64,000 bases of DNA from Paenibacillus sp. UNC451MF (lineage in GTDB: Bacteria; Bacillota; Bacilli; Paenibacillales; NBRC-103111), in contig NZ_JMLS01000005.1 of the NCBI RefSeq assembly GCF_000686845.1, forward strand, positions 101,672 to 165,671. The letters are read 5' to 3'. The notes under the pieces are model-generated. The model worked only from the letters and a program-made list of their open reading frames with translations. It ran no database searches and was not told the origin of the DNA. The translations under genes were made by a program, and so were the position numbers. This document shows, one piece after another, positions 56,647 to 64,000 of the stretch (positions within the stretch are counted from its first letter, which is position 1; the number at the start of each line of letters is the position of its first letter).

Positions 56647-57357
56647 ATGAAGAGAATAATGACTAATTTTCTTCTATTTTTAACAACCTTAGTTTTGCTT
56701 ACGGGTAGTGTTGGTTGTGGAAATTCAAATCAAGTTCAAACGGACTCTGGAAAAGGACAAACAGGAATAAACAAGGGAGATCTCATTGAAGCACCAAAAA
56801 CGAATACTGAGGAAAAAGGCCATTCTACAAATGCAAATCTTACTAACAATGAAGTAAAGGATATTCTCAACCGGCTAATACCGAAAGCAGAAGGAATATA
56901 TGGAATATTTAACGGAACTGGATCGTTCAAAGTCGATGTGACGAAAACGATTCCCGGAGAAGCCGGGTACGCCCTAGTAATTGATCAAAATTTCAAATCA
57001 GTAGCAGATTTAAAAAAAGCGGCGGAGGAAGTATTTACAAAAGATCGTGCGCAAAAAGTATTTTATTCTCGTTACCTGACGCCGGATCCAGGATCCCGTC
57101 CTCTTTATAAGGATTATGAAGGGGAGCTTTATGTAGACAACCAAAATGGAGGCCATGGATGGGCAACAAAATTTTTAATTGATACTGCCAAGATAAAAAC
57201 TCAAAAAGATCATGTTGTAGAAATTGCGTTAGATACTACGGTGCTTGACGACCCGTATGGTGCACTGATTATTAAGATTGAATATGTAAATGGCAAGTGG
57301 TTGATGTCATCAGGCCTTGATGATTATGATTCTATAATAAATGGATCTGTAAAATAG
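56647..57357 (+). CDS. Lipoprotein, possible IseA-like
   Basis: A 236-residue lipoprotein: hydrophobic signal (MTNFLLFLTTLVLLTGSVG) and lipobox SVGC, then a Ser/Thr/Gly/Lys linker and a folded domain from about residue 75. The pattern AAEEVFTKDRAQKVFYSRYL, PLYKDYEGELYVDNQNGG and IKIEYVNGKWLMSSG recalls the IseA/YoeB inhibitor of cell-wall DL-endopeptidases, but the resemblance is by eye and moderate. AAGGTGG precedes the ATG. AT-rich, single gene, no partner genes. Confidence 0.7.
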   Translation: MKRIMTNFLLFLTTLVLLTGSVGCGNSNQVQTDSGKGQTGINKGDLIEAPKTNTEEKGHSTNANLTNNEVKDILNRLIPKAEGIYGIFNGTGSFKVDVTKTIPGEAGYALVIDQNFKSVADLKKAAEEVFTKDRAQKVFYSRYLTPDPGSRPLYKDYEGELYVDNQNGGHGWATKFLIDTAKIKTQKDHVVEIALDTTVLDDPYGALIIKIEYVNGKWLMSSGLDDYDSIINGSVK

Positions 57358-57741
57358 ATTGTGTAAACACTCAAACCGTTTAGAGATGATTCGTGATTAA
57401 CCAGCAATTCAAAGACAAGGGTATTAACATGAAGTCTGTTAAGATGATAACGCTATGAGGCTAGCGGCACAAATCTTTGGGCAGATTAATATAAAATTAG
57501 CACTATGAACCAGCAACAAATCAAAAAGGAGCTTTGCCACAGAGATGGCAAGGTCCTTTTTACGTTGAGTCAGTTGCAACTCTGGAGACTATAATGTTTT
57601 TTGTAAACACGGCCGTATCGTTTAACGCTAAATTTTAGGGAGTGAATTGCTCACTAAACCAGACAGCAGCAGCGTTTTTGCTTGGGAATTGAACATGATA
57701 CAATGAAGGAATGGATAATTCGGTCTGAAAGAGGTGAGAAC
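57358..57741. other. Gene-free stretch before the catabolic cluster
   Basis: No gene supported. The only clear feature is the terminator at 57523-57562. No promoter boxes for the PucR gene could be set with confidence. Confidence 0.5.
57523..57562 (+). terminator. Intrinsic terminator
   Basis: AAAAAGGA-CTTTGCC / GGCAA-G-TCCTTTTT around ACAGAGAT; 165 bp after the lipoprotein gene. Confidence 0.8.
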
Positions 57742-59298
57742 ATGAACTTCGAGGGTTTTACCGTCAAAGAACTGCTGCGTTTACCTGTTCTAAAGGACGC
57801 GAAATTGATCGGCGGCGAGAAGGGGTTGGACCGCATTGTGCGGTTTGTAGATATTATGGAGGTACCCGACATTAAGGGGTGGCTGCGGGAAGGTGCGCTC
57901 ATCTTGACGACCGGCTTCTCGATACGCCATGATCCGGATTTGCTAATCGATATCGTAGAGCAGCTGGACAAAGCCAATGCTGCGGCATTAGCCATTAAAC
58001 CGGTGAGGTTCCTGGCTGAAATCCCTCAAGAAGCGATCGATAAAAGCAACCTGCTGCACATTCCCTTGATTCAACTTCCCTTAGGTATGGCTTATATTGA
58101 TATTACCTACACGGTGATGGAGCAAATTTTGGATCAGCAGGCAGTCTTGCTTCGGAAATCGGAAGAGGTATATAAAATGCTCACGAACCTGGTTCTAAAC
58201 AACAGTGGGATTCAGGTCATGGCCGACGATGTGGCGGAGCTCATCAAATGTCCGATATGGGTGATCAGCAACACGGGAGATGTTATTGTTTCCTCACCAG
58301 CAGATATCCCATACGTTGCTGATACAAATACGCGCTATTGGGATGTTACGGTGGATAAGCAGTTCGTTGGCAAACTGGTCGTGGGTAAGGAGCACCTGGA
58401 CGAGTTTGAGCAGGTTTGCGTAGAGCAGGCAAGGCTTGTCTTTTCGTTGGAATTGATGCGGAGGAAGATTGCCATGGATACGGAGGTTAGGCTGCGGGGC
58501 AGTTTTTTTGAAGAGCTCTTACTGGGATTGCCGCTTTCCAAACAGGAAGTGGAAGACAAAGGACGTCAGTTGGGATTACTCTCGGAATGGATCTGGGAGG
58601 TTGCCAGAATTGAAGGGGAGGCTTCTTATTTTGAAGAGCAATCCGCTTTCATGCTGGAATTGAACGAACTCATCAGGCGCGAATCAGAGAACCGGAGAGT
58701 CAAGGTGCGTTCTCACATACAGAAACAGGGCGATCGTTTGGTACTGCTGCTGGCTACGGGTAACGGAGGGGATCCACACAAGAAGCAGCAGGTCGGCAAT
58801 GAAGCTACCGTCAAAGAATGGTCCCGTGTGCTGACCCCGTTTTTGACAAAATGGAGTGGTATCCATACGGGGTTCGGAAGCAAGTGCTCCTTATGGGAAG
58901 CCCATCGCAGTTATATCGAAGCGAAAAAAGCGATATTCATAGGCACCAAGCTGGACCGCAATAAAACGGTATTTGCTTTCAACGAAGTGGAAATGTTTCA
59001 GCTGCTGCTGGACGCCTCTGAGTATGTACAATTCGACGCGTTGATCGAGAAAAAAATTGGAAAATTATCCCATTACGATCAAGAAAATGGAACTGATCTC
59101 GTATCCACATTGTATTATTATTTGTCGACCGGGGGCAGCCTGATGGAAACGGCGAACCAACTGTACGTCCACCGGAATTCGGTGAAATACCGGATGGACC
59201 GAATCAAGGAAATAGCTGACGCAGATTTGGACAACCCGCTCAGCCGGTTTGTATATTATTTATGTACGGCGTTTTTTTTATTAAGGAGAACGGATTGA
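57742..59298 (+). CDS. PucR-family regulator of the catabolic cluster
   Basis: A 518-residue regulator. N-terminal PucR domain (PF07905): FTVKELLRLPVLKDAKLIGG, VRFVDIMEVPDIKGWLREGA, LILTTGFSI. C-terminal HTH (PF13556): LMETANQLYVHRNSVKYRMD with LSRFVYYLCTAFFLL. Between them lies a GAF/CdaR-like region. Known: PucR-type proteins activate purine, hydantoin or amino-compound catabolism. It is followed by a strong terminator and then by the racemase/transporter genes on the same strand, which it most likely controls. ATG at 57742 is preceded by AGAGGTGAG. Confidence 0.88.
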   Translation: MNFEGFTVKELLRLPVLKDAKLIGGEKGLDRIVRFVDIMEVPDIKGWLREGALILTTGFSIRHDPDLLIDIVEQLDKANAAALAIKPVRFLAEIPQEAIDKSNLLHIPLIQLPLGMAYIDITYTVMEQILDQQAVLLRKSEEVYKMLTNLVLNNSGIQVMADDVAELIKCPIWVISNTGDVIVSSPADIPYVADTNTRYWDVTVDKQFVGKLVVGKEHLDEFEQVCVEQARLVFSLELMRRKIAMDTEVRLRGSFFEELLLGLPLSKQEVEDKGRQLGLLSEWIWEVARIEGEASYFEEQSAFMLELNELIRRESENRRVKVRSHIQKQGDRLVLLLATGNGGDPHKKQQVGNEATVKEWSRVLTPFLTKWSGIHTGFGSKCSLWEAHRSYIEAKKAIFIGTKLDRNKTVFAFNEVEMFQLLLDASEYVQFDALIEKKIGKLSHYDQENGTDLVSTLYYYLSTGGSLMETANQLYVHRNSVKYRMDRIKEIADADLDNPLSRFVYYLCTAFFLLRRTD

Positions 59299-59302
59299 AT
59301 AG

Positions 59303-59337
59303 GACCTATTGTGCTGAAAGCACAATAGGTCTTCTTT
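59303..59337 (+). terminator. Intrinsic terminator of the PucR gene
   Basis: GACCTATTGTGC / GCACAATAGGTC, a 12-bp perfect stem with TGAAA loop, followed by TTCTTT. Confidence 0.88.
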
Positions 59338-59442
59338 AGTTTTGGCGGGCCAGTACATTGTTGAATTTTTCGTGAACCTTTAAAATTTATTTATATATTC
59401 AGTCTATTAAGAAAAATATAAGTTTGAAAGGGGATGAAGGTA

Positions 59443-60090
59443 ATGATTGGACTAATTCGTGTGTTAACGACAGATGATGAGCAGGTGCTGCAAGAACATG
59501 GACGTTTAATAACGGAAAAGTATGGAGTTCCTGTAGTAAGCAAATGCATTCCGGATCAACCGCTCGGTATTTACAATGATGAAACCGAGGAAATGGCAAA
59601 TCCGAAAATTGTCGCATTAGGAAAAAGCTTGGAACAAGAAGGCTGTAAAGTGATTGTCATCAGCTGCGCGGCCGATCCTGCGATTGAACTGCTGCGCAAC
59701 AATGTATCCGTTCCTGTCATTGGTGGTGGTAGCGCGGCTTCCTATTTTGCCAGAACGATTGGAAAACCAGTGGGAGTTATGGGAATTACGGAAACGCTTC
59801 CACCCGTCATGAAGAACATTTTGGGCGATTCTTTCATCGAGTATACACAGCCTAAGGGTGTAAAGAACACGACTGATCTCATGACGCCGGCTGGGCGAGA
59901 AAAAGCGATTTTGGCAGCGAAATCATTAATGGAAAAAGGGATTGAAGTGATTGTTTTCGCGTGTACCGGATTTTCCACTATCGGCCTTGCCGACGTGTTA
60001 AGAAAAGAGCTGAACATTCCGGTCATCGATGCGGTGGAAGCCGAAGGGTTGTTTGCCTCTAACCTTTATAAACAGCTCACCGGAGTGTAA
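59443..60090 (+). CDS. Asp/Glu/hydantoin racemase family protein
   Basis: A 215-residue protein of the aspartate/glutamate racemase superfamily. Two catalytic-type cysteines are visible: ISCAADPAIELL (first half) and FACTGFSTIGLADVL (second half), each in the expected Cys-(T/A) setting; NVSVPVIGGGSAASYFARTI and NIPVIDAVEAEG are typical phosphate or carboxylate loops. Members racemise amino acids or hydantoins. Start at the ATG (59443) 9 nt after AAAGGGG; an ATG at 59434 touches that site. It overlaps nothing and is followed 4 bp later by the exporter gene. Confidence 0.85.
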   Translation: MIGLIRVLTTDDEQVLQEHGRLITEKYGVPVVSKCIPDQPLGIYNDETEEMANPKIVALGKSLEQEGCKVIVISCAADPAIELLRNNVSVPVIGGGSAASYFARTIGKPVGVMGITETLPPVMKNILGDSFIEYTQPKGVKNTTDLMTPAGREKAILAAKSLMEKGIEVIVFACTGFSTIGLADVLRKELNIPVIDAVEAEGLFASNLYKQLTGV

Positions 60091-60094
60091 GCGG

Positions 60095-61012
60095 TTGTCT
60101 ACTTCTGAAGGTTCATTGCCCAAATCGTACGCGCTTCTGTTGGTTTCAGTGTTTTTATGGGCGCTCAACTACATTTCCAGACAGATTCTATTACAAGAAT
60201 TTTCTCCTTTTTTTCTTTCAGCGCTTAGCCTCACTGTCGTTTCCTGTGTATTTTTAGCTGGTGCTTTCTTAACCAAATCGTTTGTCTCCATTACACGAAA
60301 AGAATTGCTGTTGTTGCTGCTGTCGGCAACGATAGGATTGATCGCCAACCAAATCTTTTTGTATAAAGGGCTGCAGCAGACGACGGCAACGAATGCATCT
60401 CTGATCTTTACCTTATCACCGTTGATGACCGCGGGGCTTGCCGCTGTTTTTCTGAAAGAGAGAGTCACCTGGCGGATGATTATAGGGTGCCTGATCGCCA
60501 TCTTAGGTCTGTTTCAAGCGCTGAATATGTCGGGATTTCATATGCAAATCGGCGATTGGATGATACTGGGTGCGACGTTCACCTTTTCGTGCAATCTGAT
60601 ATTTGTCCGTATTCTATCGAAGCGTCTCTCGCCATTTATGGTTACAACGTACAGCTTTGCTGTCAGTTGCATTTTTTATGATCCGTTCGTTCTTTTATTT
60701 ACCAAGCCGGAATGGAATCATTCCCTATCCATATGGACATTGGCTATTGTATCTATCCTTGTTGCACAAGGGCTGACCAATGTGATGTGGAACAAGGGGA
60801 TGAAAACGGTCGGGGCCGCCAAAGCCGCGATCGTACTCAATTTGCAGCCGATGATGACGATGCTGCTAGAATTCATCCTGCTAGGTCATATCGTTACTGC
60901 CAAGCAAATCTTCGGCGTAGCTCTTGTGTTTGTAGGCGTTCTTCTCGGAACCATGCAGCGCAGCTTCTTTAAGCGGAAACGGCCAGCGGACATCAAGCAC
61001 AACCTGAATTAG
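60095..61012 (+). CDS. EamA/DMT-family transporter
   Basis: A 305-residue membrane protein with ten predicted helices in two EamA repeats: SVFLWALNYISRQILLQEFS, TNASLIFTLSPLMTAGLAAV with FLKERVTWRMIIGCLIAILG, and later GAAKAAIVLNLQPMMTMLLE. DMT transporters export metabolites or amino acids. TTG at 60095 is used as start because CGGAGTG lies 8 nt upstream and the racemase ends 4 bp before; longer in-frame starts lie inside the racemase gene. Probably removes an amino-acid-like product. Confidence 0.82.
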   Translation: MSTSEGSLPKSYALLLVSVFLWALNYISRQILLQEFSPFFLSALSLTVVSCVFLAGAFLTKSFVSITRKELLLLLLSATIGLIANQIFLYKGLQQTTATNASLIFTLSPLMTAGLAAVFLKERVTWRMIIGCLIAILGLFQALNMSGFHMQIGDWMILGATFTFSCNLIFVRILSKRLSPFMVTTYSFAVSCIFYDPFVLLFTKPEWNHSLSIWTLAIVSILVAQGLTNVMWNKGMKTVGAAKAAIVLNLQPMMTMLLEFILLGHIVTAKQIFGVALVFVGVLLGTMQRSFFKRKRPADIKHNLN

Positions 61013-61064
61013 AAACAATGCTATCCATTACATCATAGCTCAATGACAAAATCGGGGGTTAATC

Positions 61065-62666
61065 ATGGAAGAAAAAGAAAAGAAACATCCGAGCATATTT
61101 GAACCATTTGCTCTGATTCTGAATATCGTCACAGCGGTGCTCGGTGCCATCATTGGGATGCAAATCGTGACCACACTAGGGGTAACCCCGAGCACTGCCA
61201 TTATCGGAGCACTTGTAGCCATGCTGATTGCCCGTATCCCGGTTGCGATTTTTAAGAAATACAAATCCATCCATCGTCAAAACCTTGTCCAAACGTCTAT
61301 CTCTTCGGCTACCTTTGGGGCAGCCAACAGCTTGTTGATTCCGATCGGTATTCCGTTTGCAATGGGAACGCCCGAGTTAATTGTACCGATGCTGATCGGT
61401 GCAGCGCTTGCGATGTTTGTCGATGCGGCGATTTTGTACAAAATATTCGACTCCAAGCTGTTCCCTGCTTCCGGCACTTGGGCGCCGGGTGTAGCTACCG
61501 CTGAATCGATTTTGGCCGGAGACAAAGGCGGAAAAAGAGCCGGATTGCTTGGCGCCGGTACACTGATCGGTTTGATCGGTTCCTACTTCCATATTTCGAT
61601 GTCTGCCTTTGGCGTTGCGTTTATCGGTAACATTTGGGCATTGACCATGTTCGGTATCGGTCTGATGATCCGGCAGTATTCCATACCGTGGTTCAATATC
61701 GACGTAAACCAACTGTACATTGCGCACGGCGTTATGATCGGTGCCGGAATCGTCGCATTGATACAAGTTGCGATTTTAATTTTCAGTAAGCATAAGAATG
61801 ATCAGAAAGCGAATGCAAACGAACCCGCGGCTTCCGACGAAAAGCTGACCCGTCCGATCAAGGAAGCGAAGCGTGCGCTAGGCTTTGGTTTTGTCGCTTA
61901 TCTTATCATTGCCCTGATCATCGCCCTACTTGGCGGGCTCATTACACACATGTCCTTGGGGATGCTGATTGGATTTTTGTTTTTTGCCGCATTTGCTGCC
62001 TTCGTTCATGAATTGATCGTTGGGATCGCGGCGATGCACTCCGGCTGGTTCCCTGCTTTTGCCGTGGCGTTTATCACGCTTCTCTTTGGAATGTTGATCG
62101 GCTTCCCGCCAGTGGCGCTTGCAATGCTAGCAGGCTTCAGTGCAGCTACGGGTCCAGCCTTTGCAGATATGGGCTACGACCTGAAAACCGGGCACATTCT
62201 GCGTGGTAACGGTGAAGATCGGGAGATGGAGCTGCAGGGCAGAAAGCAGCAGTATATTACTGGGATGATTGCCTTTGGCGTTGCTTTGATCACAGTTGTC
62301 TTTTCCTATAAAGGATACTTCGCGCAAAATCTCGTACCGCCGATTGACAAAGTGTATGTCTCGACGATTCAAGCGGGTGCTTCTCCGGAAATTATGCTGC
62401 AGTTGTTCCTGTGGGCAATCCCGGGTGCGATTTTGCAGTTGGTCGGAGGTCCGAGCCGTCAAATCGGGGTATTGTTCGCTACAGGTCTTTTGATCTTGAC
62501 ACCAAACGCTTGTTGGGCGGTGTTAGCGGGTATTGCTATTCGATTGATCGTATTGAAGATTTGGAAAAAAGAAGCAGAAACACCGATGACCATCATGGCC
62601 GCTGGTTTCATTGCGGGCGATGCGTTGTACAGCTTCTTTAACTCCATATTTAAATTCAGAAAGTGA
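61065..62666 (+). CDS. OPT/YSL-family transporter
   Basis: A 533-residue polytopic membrane protein with about 14 hydrophobic segments. Seen: FEPFALILNIVTAVLGAIIG, NLVQTSISSATFGAANSLLI, FPASGTWAPGVATAESILAG, and GFPPVALAMLAGFSAATGPA with FADMGYDLKTGHILRG. This is a bacterial branch of the OPT/YSL family, which imports oligopeptides or peptide-like metal chelates with protons. GGGG site before the ATG. Placed between the exporter and the DUF917 gene, it is the likely importer of the compound degraded by this cluster. Confidence 0.85.
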   Translation: MEEKEKKHPSIFEPFALILNIVTAVLGAIIGMQIVTTLGVTPSTAIIGALVAMLIARIPVAIFKKYKSIHRQNLVQTSISSATFGAANSLLIPIGIPFAMGTPELIVPMLIGAALAMFVDAAILYKIFDSKLFPASGTWAPGVATAESILAGDKGGKRAGLLGAGTLIGLIGSYFHISMSAFGVAFIGNIWALTMFGIGLMIRQYSIPWFNIDVNQLYIAHGVMIGAGIVALIQVAILIFSKHKNDQKANANEPAASDEKLTRPIKEAKRALGFGFVAYLIIALIIALLGGLITHMSLGMLIGFLFFAAFAAFVHELIVGIAAMHSGWFPAFAVAFITLLFGMLIGFPPVALAMLAGFSAATGPAFADMGYDLKTGHILRGNGEDREMELQGRKQQYITGMIAFGVALITVVFSYKGYFAQNLVPPIDKVYVSTIQAGASPEIMLQLFLWAIPGAILQLVGGPSRQIGVLFATGLLILTPNACWAVLAGIAIRLIVLKIWKKEAETPMTIMAAGFIAGDALYSFFNSIFKFRK

Positions 62667-62676
62667 GGCGTATGAC

Positions 62677-63735
62677 ATGCCAAAAATAAAATTGGATGAA
62701 AAAATGATAGAATATGCAGTCTACGGAGGAGCCGTTCTGGGTGGCGGCGGCGGCGGCTGGATCGAGGAAGGGCTGAAAATCGGGCGCTTGGCGCTCGAGG
62801 TTGGACAGCCTGAAATGCTCACCATCGACGAATTTGAAGACGACGATTTGCTCGTTACCGTATCGATGGTCGGCGCACCGGCTGCCAAGGACCAGTTTGT
62901 AAAGCCAATTCATTATGCTAAAGCATTAGAAATGTTGTCGCAAAAAATCGGAAAGCCGATTAAAGGGCTCAACACGAATGAAAACGGAGCCGGAACGACC
63001 GTCAATGGCTGGTTCCAATCGGCTGTTACCGGAATTCCGCTTGTCGATTTTGCTTGTAACGGACGTGCCCACCCGACGGGAGCCATGGGTTCGCTCAATT
63101 TGTCCGAGCTGGACGGCTACGTGTCCCACCAATCTGCTGTTGGCGGTAAAGACGCGAACTATGTCGAGCTGAGCATTTCTGGCACGCTAGAGAAAGCTGC
63201 TTCGATGATTCGCAAAGTTTCCGTTGAAGCGGGTGGACTAGTAGCTGTAGCAAGAAATCCGGTTACGGTAGCCTATGCCAAGCAGCATGGTGCGGCAGGC
63301 GCCATTTCGCAGGCAATCGAAGTCGGTCGGGCTTTGCTCTCCTATAAAGGGGAAGCGGCTATTGAATCGGTCGTCGCCAGCCTTGGGGGGAAACTGATTA
63401 CCGCGGGTACGGTAACGGACTTCCAGCTCGAAACAACAGGTGGATTCGACGTGGGTACCGTACAAATTGACGGAGCGTACGAAATGACGTTCTGGAATGA
63501 ATATATGACCTTGGAAAAGGATGGGGAGCGATTCGGCACTTTCCCTGATCTCATCATGACGTTGGATGCCAAGACGGCAAAACCAATCGTGACTGCAGCC
63601 GTTGAAAAAGGGCAGCAGCTTGCCGTCATCGCGGTTCCGAAGGAAAAATTGCTCTTGAGCAGCACGATGAGAAACGAAAAGCTGTTAAAACCAGTGGAAG
63701 ACATTATTAAAAAGTCCATTATTGCTTATTTATAA
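62677..63735 (+). CDS. DUF917-family protein (S-methyl-thiohydantoin desulfurase-like domain)
   Basis: A 352-residue protein of the DUF917 family (PF06032). Seen: GGAVLGGGGGGWIEEGLK at the N-terminus, TVSMVGAPAAKDQFV, GLNTNENGAGTTVNGW and DFACNGRAHPTGAMGSLNL. The family is linked to hydantoin or thiohydantoin catabolism and to hydantoinase/ATPase folds, but most members are untested. GTGAGGCG precedes the ATG at 62677, 10 bp after the OPT gene, so they are co-transcribed. The start seen matches the family better than upstream codons inside the OPT gene. Confidence 0.85.
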   Translation: MPKIKLDEKMIEYAVYGGAVLGGGGGGWIEEGLKIGRLALEVGQPEMLTIDEFEDDDLLVTVSMVGAPAAKDQFVKPIHYAKALEMLSQKIGKPIKGLNTNENGAGTTVNGWFQSAVTGIPLVDFACNGRAHPTGAMGSLNLSELDGYVSHQSAVGGKDANYVELSISGTLEKAASMIRKVSVEAGGLVAVARNPVTVAYAKQHGAAGAISQAIEVGRALLSYKGEAAIESVVASLGGKLITAGTVTDFQLETTGGFDVGTVQIDGAYEMTFWNEYMTLEKDGERFGTFPDLIMTLDAKTAKPIVTAAVEKGQQLAVIAVPKEKLLLSSTMRNEKLLKPVEDIIKKSIIAYL

Positions 63736-63828
63736 CATCAGAATTTATACATTTTCAGCGGAATGAACCATTCTTTCTTTTAAACACGTACTGTACAAAT
63801 TTTATAGAGAAGATAGGAGTGTAAGATT

Positions 63829-64000
63829 ATGGCATTGAAACAAACCCTTATCACATTTGATGTAATGGATGATGGATTCGTAAACGGGGAGAAAGTCAAA
63901 GCACTGTTCAGCGGGTATCCTAATGTTGCGGTGACCGTTAACAAAGTTACTGGGCAAAAAGGCAGCACGGATTTTATTAAAATCGTCATTCCAGGGACGA
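63829..64000 (+). CDS. DUF1177-family protein (partial, cut by window end)
   Basis: The first 57 codons, ATG at 63829 preceded by TAGGAGTG. MALKQTLITFDVMDDGFVNG followed by VTVNKVTGQKGSTDF and IKIVIPG matches the N-terminus of DUF1177 proteins (PF06675). These occur next to OPT transporters, DUF917 and racemase genes in several bacteria. Function is unknown. The rest of the gene lies beyond the window. Confidence 0.75.
   Translation, partial: MALKQTLITFDVMDDGFVNGEKVKALFSGYPNVAVTVNKVTGQKGSTDFIKIVIPGT

Noticed and set aside
59338-59442. Sigma-54 promoter before the racemase gene
   Set aside because: TGGCGG is present but the GC element at the required spacing is not.

Overview
The window looks like a chromosomal segment of a Paenibacillus-type (Paenibacillaceae, Bacillota) genome. 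Gene order is the Bacillus/Paenibacillus core: hprK-lgt-ppaX-yvoF-his, then yvcD-like TPR-trxB-glk-rapZ-yvcK-whiA-HPr, clpP, cggR-gapA-pgk-tpiA-gpmI-eno and secG-est-rnr-smpB-ssrA. Strong GGAGG-type ribosome-binding sites, sigma-A promoters, and Fur, CtsR and CggR operator sequences of the Bacillus type agree with this. No phage and no transposase gene was found.

Layout. 1-230: tRNA-Tyr and tRNA-Lys. 0.3-6 kb: a minus-strand oxidoreductase cluster (LarA-like nickel racemase, four-helix membrane protein, gluconate-2-dehydrogenase-subunit-3-like protein, GMC flavoprotein with a Cys motif like that of FAD glucose dehydrogenase) next to a divergent PucR-type regulator. 6-9.5 kb: an orphan MsmX-type sugar-ABC ATPase and a divergent YeiH/LysR pair. 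9.6-19.7 kb: hprK, lgt, ppaX, an acetyltransferase, then the histidine genes (hisA-hisZ-G-D-B-H-F-IE), where hisA is of the eukaryotic HIS6 type and sits outside the usual hisH-hisF position. 20-28.4 kb: an unusual PRPP synthetase, a TPR/HTH protein, trxB, glk, rapZ-yvcK-whiA and an HPr protein. 28.4-30.5 kb: a secreted copper-amine-oxidase-N/PKD protein behind a structured leader. 30.5-31.4 kb: clpP (promoter overlapped by a CtsR site) and tRNA-Arg.

31.5-38.3 kb: a LysR gene divergent from an Opp/Nik-type ABC importer, with two perfect 7-1-7 Fur boxes between them; one importer subunit is a permease-ATPase fusion and an FmdE-like protein follows. 38.4-45.8 kb: the CggR-controlled glycolytic operon, with a large hairpin between gapA and pgk and a 210-nt inverted-repeat element after eno. 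46-51.8 kb: an M50B-like membrane protein, secG, carboxylesterase, RNase R, SmpB and tmRNA.

51.8-57.4 kb is accessory DNA. The tmRNA 3' end plus its terminator is repeated in tandem and again 2.7 kb downstream, flanking a secreted VWA protein; then come a decayed SLH gene, a lone AT-rich ArgC and a lipoprotein. 57.7 kb to the end is a catabolic cluster: PucR regulator, Asp/Glu/hydantoin-racemase-like protein, EamA exporter, OPT transporter, DUF917 protein and the start of a DUF1177 protein, probably for uptake and breakdown of a small peptide-like or hydantoin-like compound that the sequence does not identify.

Starts were reassigned wherever a ribosome-binding site or family length favoured a downstream codon. 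All functional calls are from reading the sequence; no database search was run.
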